The position numbers and the translations under genes were made by a program. Of a DNA stretch of 49,255 nt, positions 43,223-49,255 are shown piece after piece (positions within the stretch are counted from its first letter, which is position 1; every line of letters begins with the position of its first letter). The DNA is from Planctomycetaceae bacterium. GTDB taxonomy: Bacteria > Planctomycetota > Planctomycetia > Planctomycetales > Planctomycetaceae. Location: NCBI GenBank assembly GCA_016795145.1, contig JAEUII010000375.1, forward strand, positions 1-49,255, read 5' to 3'. The notes under the pieces are model-generated. The model did not search any database. It worked only from the letters and a program-made list of their open reading frames with translations, and was not told the origin of the DNA.

Positions 43223-43361
43223 TCTGCGAATCTCTCCGGTGGTTGAGCCCTGAAGGCCTGAAGGGGCGATACGCTCCGTATTGTGCAATCAACTCGTAAC
43301 CGCCTCACGCGACGACGATGTGGCTCGGCTGTGTTGAGTAGTTCTTCAATCACGGTCCGCG

Positions 43362-43551
43362 TCACTCGGATTCATCCCGTTGGCATGAGTTAAAGACGAA
43401 ACCGTCAACGCATGACATGTAATGCTCCGGCCCCCGATCCATGACGATGTTTCGTGAAGAGCAGTCCCAGCTCTGAGTAGAACCTGGAAGCTCGGTCGAT
43501 GTCTGGCGACCGAAGGACGGTCAGATTCATAAACGGTGGAGCGGCAAACAT
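43362..43551 (-). pseudogene. Glyoxalase/VOC-family gene remnant with a frameshift
   Basis: Reading from the ATG at 43551 (or the better fitting one at 43530), the frame gives NLTVLRSPDIDRASRFYSEL and GLLFTKHRHGSG, the classical first beta-alpha-beta unit of a VOC protein. A run of five G (plus-strand C 43431-43435) then shifts the frame: as written it stops soon after, but moving by one base gives PEHYMSCVDGFVFNSCQR, which continues the family pattern (GPEHYxxxxxGxVFEIYP). The stop at 43362-43364 truncates the protein to about 60 residues, half of the usual 120-130. So the gene has an indel and has lost its second half. Related genes in other planctomycetes would show the original reading. 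A sequencing error could explain the indel but not the missing half. Confidence 0.7.
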
Positions 43552-43589
43552 GTTTTCAGGCCTAATGCTGACGCCAAACCGGCTGGATC

Positions 43590-44090
43590 CTATTGTTGCT
43601 TGCCATTCTCAACTGGTGTCGCATGAGCCTGCTCAGCTCCTCCATGTGGGCCAATTGGCGGATCGACCCTCCATGGATCGTTCCCAGTTCGCAGATACTC
43701 TCGAATCAGGTCGTTTGGATCTCCATTAAAACTAATCTGTCGACCATTGGTCAAACGAAACACTTTTTGCGGTGGATCTGCTTTCCGGACTTCGTCGCAG
43801 TCGGCTTTCCAATCAAACCAAACACGCGTTTGCAGCTCGTCGAACGTCCAGGCATAGTGGCTTGCTGGTGCAAGGCGATCATATTCGTCGCGGAGATCAT
43901 CCCAGCTTCTGGGCCAGTCACCGGATGTTCGCAGGTGTTCAATGACAAAAATGGAAGTCCAGTCCGATGCATATGCGTCCGAAAAGGACGCAAAGCTTCT
44001 CATCAACGCAATGACGTAGACGCACGGAATTAACAGCACAACGATTGCTGCGAACGCAAGAATCAAACGTATGGATTTCTTGCTACTCAT
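43590..44090 (-). CDS. Small exported or membrane-anchored protein of unknown function
   Basis: A 166-residue protein: basic start (SSKKSIRL), one membrane helix at about 8-31, then a soluble domain with TSGDWPRSWDDLRDEYDRL near 54-72 and VFRLTNGRQISFNGDPNDLIREYL near 115-138. The soluble part has the charged, tryptophan-rich look of a small planctomycete-specific family, but I do not know a name. It lies 101 bases after another small membrane protein gene on the same strand. The function is unknown. Confidence 0.7.
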   Translation of the reverse strand: MSSKKSIRLILAFAAIVVLLIPCVYVIALMRSFASFSDAYASDWTSIFVIEHLRTSGDWPRSWDDLRDEYDRLAPASHYAWTFDELQTRVWFDWKADCDEVRKADPPQKVFRLTNGRQISFNGDPNDLIREYLRTGNDPWRVDPPIGPHGGAEQAHATPVENGKQQ

Positions 44091-44191
44091 TTCAACTTTC
44101 TTCTAGAAACGAGGAAATCTGTCCTGGGGTTTGATCATGAGCAGCTCTGTCGGTTGCTGCCGTTAACTTCCCACGGGACCATTCAGCTGAC

Positions 44192-44671
44192 CTATGATTC
44201 TTGCTCGCGAACGATCTTCGTTACAAAAGCCTCGCACTCTACAACGACAATCGTGGCCACGAAGAGAGACAGGGATGCCGCAGTTAGGAAATCAATCGAG
44301 TGGCGTTCTGCGAACATCAGGATCTGGTACGAGAAAAATGCGAGGAGCACGCCGGAGACAAAGCGAATCGGTGCGGGAGCGTAGTACTTCCTAAACACTC
44401 GACGCCGAATCATTGTCCACAGCCAGACACCGAAAGAGCCAACGGCGGCGATGATTGTAAAGAAAGCGATGGCCCCGTACGGATCTACTGTGGTTCTGCG
44501 AATCGTACGGTCAATCCCTTCATCGACCGCAACGGAAACATTCAGCCCAACAACGCAACCGATCGCCAACAAAAACATACCCCACACCTGCTGGCTTGTG
44601 GTGGGAACGGGAATCGTTGGGACCGAAACGGCGACCTCGGCGTTTGCTGGAGGTTCGTATGGATTTTCCAT
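44192..44671 (-). CDS. Four-helix membrane protein of the NPYEPP type
   Basis: A 159-residue protein. It starts MENPYEPPANAEV, a proline-rich head common in small planctomycete membrane proteins, followed by four hydrophobic segments at about 30-50, 65-85, 101-121 and 128-148. No motif shows an activity. The gene precedes the 43590-44090 gene and could share a transcript with it. The function is unknown. Confidence 0.68.
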   Translation of the reverse strand: MENPYEPPANAEVAVSVPTIPVPTTSQQVWGMFLLAIGCVVGLNVSVAVDEGIDRTIRRTTVDPYGAIAFFTIIAAVGSFGVWLWTMIRRRVFRKYYAPAPIRFVSGVLLAFFSYQILMFAERHSIDFLTAASLSLFVATIVVVECEAFVTKIVREQES

Positions 44672-44889
44672 GTGGCAGTCATCTCTCGCCGGCGAACGAA
44701 CTGGATCAGCCGATACGGTAACGAGTCCTCTGTCAGTTCAGTCTATTGAGAGAGAGTCGACTTGTCACTCACTGGTCTGACGCTCGAGGGTGGCCCGTGG
44801 CTCGATCACGACAATCTGATCATCGTTGCGGCAGAAGCAACACAGACAATCTCCGTCGTTGCCTTCCATACACCAGGCGACCATGGGGA

Positions 44890-45202
44890 CGTCAGTCCCC
44901 TGATTGCGATTCTGAACTCGGTAACTTCGAAGGCACCACACCAAAGATGTTGGACGACGAAAATCAGGCGAGCGGGATGCGTCAGCCTCCCGGTACTGCG
45001 ACCACCATCATCGCTGCGAACACTTGTGCAACCTGCGCTCAGCTGCGAAGCAGCGACAGCGAATAGCCGTGGGTGTGAACCCACGGTTTTTTGACGCCCC
45101 TTCAAACCGGTGAGCCGTGAAACGGCGACAGACGCGCGGCCCGCCCCCGAGCTTGCTGACGCTCGCTCGACCCCTCCCGCGACTGCGTGCGGGTGGGGGA
45201 GA
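44890..45202 (-). repeat. Long dispersed repeat, inverted copy IV
   Basis: The reverse complement of the modules in copies I-III: AGTCCCCTGATTGCGATT at 44898-44915 (as 26294-26311), GCGAGCGGGATGCGTCAGC, the hairpin CCGTGGGT-GTGA-ACCCACGG at 45067-45086, and the GAGCTTGCTGACGCTCGCTC and CCCTCCCGC modules near 45150-45195. Two modules of copies I-III (ACTCGGTGGGCT and GCATCGGCTCGG) are missing, so this copy is rearranged. It ends 18 bases before the stop codon of the ATP-grasp/M32 gene. Confidence 0.8.
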
Positions 45203-45219
45203 ATAGGATTGCTTCCAAG

Positions 45220-48204
45220 CTACGTCAGAATTCCCGACACGCTCTGGCGCACTCGGTCGATGTGGCGGAGATAGGCTCCGGAATCGAGGCCGGTGCCGGT
45301 GGCGTTTCTCATCAGATCTTCCGCAGACTCACGATGACCGTGATGATGGATGTTGGTTCGCAGCCAGATGAGCAGTTGTTCGAAATCCGCTCCGTCAATC
45401 TCGCCGCTCAGGCTATGAGACTTCTGAAAGGCTTCCGCCAGCTGTGCGGCGTACAGGCTGCCGATCGTATACGACGGAAAGTACCCAAAGGCTCCCATCG
45501 ACCAGTGCGAATCCTGAAGGACACCTTCCCGATCGTTCGCTGGCTCGACCCCCAGAAGCTGCTTCATTCGGTCATTCCACGCGGTCGGCAGATCGGCAGC
45601 GGTCAACTGCCCGTCGAGCATCGCCAGCTCCAGTTCGTACCTCAGCAGGATGTGAAGATGGTACGACACTTCATCCGAGTTGACTCGACTGGTTCCTCGG
45701 CTGACACAATTCACGCTGCGAAAGAAATCGTCGCCACTCAGGCCCTTGGATGCATCAGGGAACAGTGCCTGGATCGCCGGAAACCATCGACGCCAGAACG
45801 CACGGCTTCGGCCAATGTGATTCTCCCAAAGCCGCGACTGGGATTCATGCAGACCCATGCCCGGTGATTCTGCAAGGAACGAATCACGATCCGTTGGCAT
45901 GAACCCCTGATCGTACAACCCGTGCCCTCCTTCATGCAGGGCGGTCAGGATCGCCGACGGAAGATCATCGGGACGAATACGCACGGTCAGTCGCACGTCG
46001 TGAAGACCCGACTGAGCGGTGAACGGATGCGTGGAACGATCCATGCGGCCGCGTTCAAAATCGAAGCCGATCGCCTGAAGGATTCGGCGACACAGTTCCC
46101 ACTGACCGGCATCAGCAAAGTCGCGACCGGCCAGTGCATTCGCATGTCGCAACGAATCGCGAGACCATTCTTCCACACGTGGAAGAAGTTCGCGTCGCAG
46201 ATCCGCAAGAACCGGATCCAGTCTCGAACGAGTCATCCCTGGCTCGTAATCTTCCAGCACCGCGTCGTACACATCGCGACCCCGAGCCAGCGTGATTGCT
46301 CGCTCACGAACCAGTGTCAGCAAACGATCAAACGCCGGAGCAAACAGGCGATAATCGTTCTGAGCATACGCGTCTTCCCAGGCGCCAAAGGAACGAGAAC
46401 GTGCTCTGGCGAGATCTCGGACAAGTTCTTCCGGCACCGCCAGCGCGATGCGACGCAGTCGACGAAGCAGCTCAAGTTCTCTGGTCCAGCGTTCGTCGGC
46501 TTCCTTCTGCTGTGCGACTTCTTCGATCATGTCGCCGAGATCATCGGCGGTCAGCATCGAATGTCGAATGCCCTCCAATGTCGCCAGCTGCTCCCCGCGC
46601 TGAACGCGGCCCATCGATGGCATGTGAGTTTCTTCGTCCCAGCCCATCAGAGAAATCGTCTGGTCCAGATGCAGAAGCTCCGTGATCCTCGATCGCAGAA
46701 GTTCCGCCGCGCCGTCCGTCTTCACGGGGGCTCGACGGGGCATCGTCAGGTCACGCGGCGGTCGAGCAATCAACACCGGTGCCAAACCTCCATGCTGTGC
46801 GACATTGACCACCTGCTTCTGGGAAACGCGGCACAGGATTCCCAGTCCGTTTTCCGTCGAAGCAAATCCCATCACCGAATAAAACGGCTCTTCGAAGACT
46901 CGACCGCCAGGGCCCACGACCGGAAATTCATGCACGGGCAATCGAGCCACCGATTGAATGACCCACGATCGTTCCGGGTCATGCTGCATCGCCGCAGCCT
47001 GATCAATCAGTGACTCCCATTCGGCCTGTTCCAGCGCGCTTCCCAGAGTGACTCCTTTGCCGCCGTAGCCACGATTGGGCTTTAGCACCAGGCGTTCCCG
47101 ATTCTTCTTTGCGTAGTCCAGAAGACTGCCTTCGCGACCGTGTGGAAGCGTGGTTCGACGGTCGCCGACGATTCGAGTCCAAAGCACATGACGTCGGAAG
47201 AGCCTGCGTTCTTCGGCGGTGAAGATGCGCGACGCCACGCTTTCGTCTGTCATCAACTCAAAGCAGCTCTTGTGGTCGAAGTCACCAACGATCGATGAGA
47301 TGACTCGGTTCTGCCGAAACAGCAAACGCATGGCTTCCAGTCGCTGCCCGGTTTCACGCTCCAGCGCGACGAGGTCCCGAACTTCGTAGTCGCGGTACGC
47401 GACATCGATTTGAGTATTCTCGTACCAGACTTCATCGCCTTCGACTCGCAGCTCACGAGGATCCGCGTGAACGATCACGAGGCCATGTTCTTCGGCCAGA
47501 TGCTGACGAAGAATCGACTGCTCGTTCGGACCTTCGTGATCATACTTCGGTTCGATCAGGCAAAGCCGACAGGTGTCTCGACCGATGGCTCTGGCGTGAT
47601 CAATCAGCACCTGAAGAAACAGCTCACGCTGATCTCGAGGAAGTTCGACATCGATTTCCGGATCCTGAGCCAGCAACGTTGGAACGACATCTCTCATCAC
47701 CAGCTGTTCCGCCAGCGGCGCGTAATGAATGCCGCCGACCCCCGAGAGATTCGGTTCAAGAAACAGAAGGGATTCCTGCCACGCGGCGCTGGTGAAGTCA
47801 CAAACGGCATCCAGTCGACCGTAGATCGTGTTCTGCTGAGTATGCTGCGGCGTCCAGGTATCTCGCAGCCACTGATCTTCGTCCTCAGAAATCGCGAGCA
47901 CTTGTCGAACATGATCGTCCTGCAGATACAGAGCCGGCAGGCGTTTTAGAGCCTCGACCAGCTTCAGGCAGACATGGTCCACATAGCTCAGCTGTTCCGG
48001 CATCGCCAGAAGTGGTCGCAGCATGATGCGCACGGCTTCCGGCACGCCGTCTCGCTCATAGACCACGGCGTTTGCCATCGCGTCCAGCCGAAGACGCTCG
48101 GAAATGCGTGCAAGTGTCCCGTCGCCGACTCGCTGAACCGCCTTTCGCACTCGGTTATCCAGCGTTGTACCAAGAAGACCAACAGTTTCCGCAGGGCTAA
48201 GCAT
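45220..48204 (-). CDS. Fusion of a circularly permuted ATP-grasp domain with an M32 carboxypeptidase
   Basis: A 994-residue protein with two complete catalytic modules. Residues about 1-485 fit the circularly permuted ATP-grasp type 2 family (ligases of the amidoligase kind): early PNLSGVGGIHYAPLAEQLV, later DYEVRDLVALE, SIVGDFDHKS and the ATP loop KPNRGYGGKG at 375-384, then VIQSVARLPVHEFPV. Residues about 500-994 form a full M32 (Taq-type) metallocarboxypeptidase: LMGWDEETHMPS from 519, the zinc site HEGGH at 757-761 and the third ligand Glu787 in HESQSRLWENHIG, and GTSRVNSDEVSYHLHILLRY. M32 enzymes remove C-terminal residues from peptides in the cytoplasm. The linker at about 485-500 is basic. 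The start at 48204 is the first ATG of the frame. One protein that both could make and cut an amide bond is unusual; the repeat copy IV follows its end. Confidence 0.85.
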   Translation of the reverse strand: MLSPAETVGLLGTTLDNRVRKAVQRVGDGTLARISERLRLDAMANAVVYERDGVPEAVRIMLRPLLAMPEQLSYVDHVCLKLVEALKRLPALYLQDDHVRQVLAISEDEDQWLRDTWTPQHTQQNTIYGRLDAVCDFTSAAWQESLLFLEPNLSGVGGIHYAPLAEQLVMRDVVPTLLAQDPEIDVELPRDQRELFLQVLIDHARAIGRDTCRLCLIEPKYDHEGPNEQSILRQHLAEEHGLVIVHADPRELRVEGDEVWYENTQIDVAYRDYEVRDLVALERETGQRLEAMRLLFRQNRVISSIVGDFDHKSCFELMTDESVASRIFTAEERRLFRRHVLWTRIVGDRRTTLPHGREGSLLDYAKKNRERLVLKPNRGYGGKGVTLGSALEQAEWESLIDQAAAMQHDPERSWVIQSVARLPVHEFPVVGPGGRVFEEPFYSVMGFASTENGLGILCRVSQKQVVNVAQHGGLAPVLIARPPRDLTMPRRAPVKTDGAAELLRSRITELLHLDQTISLMGWDEETHMPSMGRVQRGEQLATLEGIRHSMLTADDLGDMIEEVAQQKEADERWTRELELLRRLRRIALAVPEELVRDLARARSRSFGAWEDAYAQNDYRLFAPAFDRLLTLVRERAITLARGRDVYDAVLEDYEPGMTRSRLDPVLADLRRELLPRVEEWSRDSLRHANALAGRDFADAGQWELCRRILQAIGFDFERGRMDRSTHPFTAQSGLHDVRLTVRIRPDDLPSAILTALHEGGHGLYDQGFMPTDRDSFLAESPGMGLHESQSRLWENHIGRSRAFWRRWFPAIQALFPDASKGLSGDDFFRSVNCVSRGTSRVNSDEVSYHLHILLRYELELAMLDGQLTAADLPTAWNDRMKQLLGVEPANDREGVLQDSHWSMGAFGYFPSYTIGSLYAAQLAEAFQKSHSLSGEIDGADFEQLLIWLRTNIHHHGHRESAEDLMRNATGTGLDSGAYLRHIDRVRQSVSGILT

Positions 48205-48370
48205 TTGAAGATGTCAATGTTGAAGGCTGAACGGGACGAGACTCGGTGCTTCGAAGAGTAGCAGTTTTCCTTTTTGTCGTTGAGTATGCCAGCTGGCCTT
48301 CTGAGTTGAAGGAACGCAGTCGTAGTGGAATTCGCCAGAGTTCCTTGTTCTCTAGTTCGACGGCCAAGAA

Positions 48371-48538
48371 ACCGTCATTCCCGCGCAGGCGGAAGCCCAG
48401 TTGTTTAGATAAATGGCTGAGCCTTTGGCCCGCAACGGCACGAAACCATCTGAAACTGCTTTGCGTTATTCGCTTTGATTCGCGTCCATTCGCGGTTCGA
48501 ATCGAATTACTGGGTTCCCGCCTGCGCGGGAATGACGG
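48371..48538. repeat. 168-bp element with inverted REP-like ends
   Basis: It begins ACCGTCATTCCCGCGCAGGC (48371) and ends with the near-perfect reverse complement (48510-48538). Inside, bases 48470-48500 carry ATTCGCGTCCATTCGCGGTTC-like sequence, a version of which also lies at 21355-21386. The ends match 37855-37930. It has no gene; it occupies the 540-base space between the divergent genes. Confidence 0.7.
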
Positions 48539-48744
48539 CCAACCCAAATTGTTGCTGTGACAAACGACTGGCGAGTTGCACTCCGTTGATGCGTGGTGCG
48601 CAGTCCTGATCAACTCGCGAAGTCACAGAGAATCCGCTGCGGCGCTTGCAAGTCCCTGGATATTTGCCGACCATTCTGCACATCTGTGCGGGTTCGCCTG
48701 CTTTGTGGAATTTGACAGCGTTTCAGGGACAGACAGAACCAGCA

Positions 48745-49255
48745 ATGGACTGGAGCCTACTGCGAAACATCATTGATCAGCATCAGTCATTTCTGATCAC
48801 AAGCCATGTGCGACCAGATGCTGATGCTCTGGGATCGGAGCTTGGTCTTCGCGCAGTTCTGCTGGCGATGGGGAAGCAGGTGACGATCGTCAACGCGTCA
48901 GCTCCACCGGCGAATTTGCAGTTCATGAATCCGCCGGGCGTTGTTCTGAAACTGAATGAAAACGTCACTCGGGCGAATCTGCCCGCTTACGACGCCATCG
49001 TCATCGTGGACACCAGTGCCTGGCAGCAACTGGGAACGATGGCCGACGTCATTCAGAACTCGCCGGCCCCTCGAATTGTAATTGATCACCACGTCAGCTC
49101 TGATCAATTGAATGCCACGGAATTCAAGGACATCACCGCTGCGGCGACGGGGGAATTGATCTGCGAACTGGCCGAGTTTCTCGGCGTGACATTCGACGAA
49201 GATGTTGCAAACTGGCTTTACGCGGCGATCGCCACGGACACGGGTTGGTTTCGAT
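48745..49255 (+). CDS. DHH-family phosphoesterase, NrnA-like (C-terminus beyond the window)
   Basis: The first 170 codons of a DHH phosphoesterase, cut by the window end. Motif I is HVRPDADALGSELGL at 21-35 (His21, Asp25, Asp27 bind metal), IVIVDTS at 85-91 contains the next Asp, and the name-giving DHH is at 114-116 (IVIDHHVS). GELICEL and YAAIATDTGWFR follow as usual. NrnA-like proteins degrade short RNA oligonucleotides and, in some species, 3'-phosphoadenosine 5'-phosphate. The missing C-terminal DHHA1 domain should lie beyond the window. Gene and strand are clear; NrnA versus a related subfamily cannot be decided from the first half. Confidence 0.87.
   Translation, partial: MDWSLLRNIIDQHQSFLITSHVRPDADALGSELGLRAVLLAMGKQVTIVNASAPPANLQFMNPPGVVLKLNENVTRANLPAYDAIVIVDTSAWQQLGTMADVIQNSPAPRIVIDHHVSSDQLNATEFKDITAAATGELICELAEFLGVTFDEDVANWLYAAIATDTGWFR

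Noticed and set aside
44765..44884. A 39-codon minus-strand frame with a Cys-rich core (GDCLCCFCRNDDQIVVIEPR).
   Set aside because: It starts inside the inverted repeat region, has no clear ribosome binding site and no known relative; it may be a fragment but I cannot support it as a gene.

Overview
The window looks like ordinary chromosomal DNA from a member of the Planctomycetota (Pirellulales/Planctomycetales type). The evidence is: paired DUF1592-type c-type cytochrome and DUF1552 genes; three secreted proteins with the planctomycete N-terminal motif (an arginine-rich start followed by an LExRxLLS-like core); two O/P-type porins; small membrane proteins of the NPYEPP type; and very frequent short dispersed hairpin repeats between genes. 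No rRNA, tRNA, CRISPR array, phage gene or transposase gene was seen.

Layout. 1-3120 (minus): a truncated matrixin-type metalloprotease and a 653-residue secreted protein made of two kinds of triplicated repeat. 3624-5209 (plus): an ArsR-type repressor and a COG0523 (CobW-like) metal GTPase, with a candidate promoter whose -10 box lies inside an inverted repeat. 5314-10075: PlsC acyltransferase, an O-methyltransferase, a secreted unknown protein, and a YdjC-like deacetylase overlapping a YbaN/DUF454 membrane protein. 10297-14994: two O/P porins on the minus strand and a secreted SMP-30-type lactonase on the plus strand. 15103-20978 (minus): a compact three-gene unit coding for a Dabb protein, a 1219-residue DUF5682-VWA fusion and a SWIM zinc-finger protein. 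21018-27593: a repeat-rich accessory segment in which three copies of a long dispersed repeat alternate with a 1263-residue ELWxxDGT-repeat secreted protein and a SUKH/SMI1-family protein. 27594-36817: two methyltransferases (one exported), the cytochrome/DUF1552 pair, a condensation-domain-like acyltransferase, a DUF4350-like membrane protein and a small membrane protein. 37003-43095: inositol monophosphatase, a membrane-anchored alpha/beta hydrolase, three 196-bp tandem repeats, serA with a clear intrinsic terminator, a BFD-like [2Fe-2S] protein and mnmA. 43362-49255: a frameshifted glyoxalase-family remnant, two small membrane proteins, an inverted copy of the long repeat, a 994-residue fusion of a circularly permuted ATP-grasp domain with an M32 carboxypeptidase, and the start of a DHH phosphoesterase.

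The two items I consider most worth following are the ATP-grasp/M32 fusion (an amide-bond-forming fold joined to an amide-bond-cleaving enzyme) and the Dabb/DUF5682-VWA/SWIM unit, which resembles MoxR-VWA type systems but has no MoxR ATPase next to it. A third pattern concerns small DNA elements: one 7-bp-stem hairpin occurs at three separate convergent gene junctions, where it could act as a two-way terminator. All family names come from reading motifs by eye; no database search was run.
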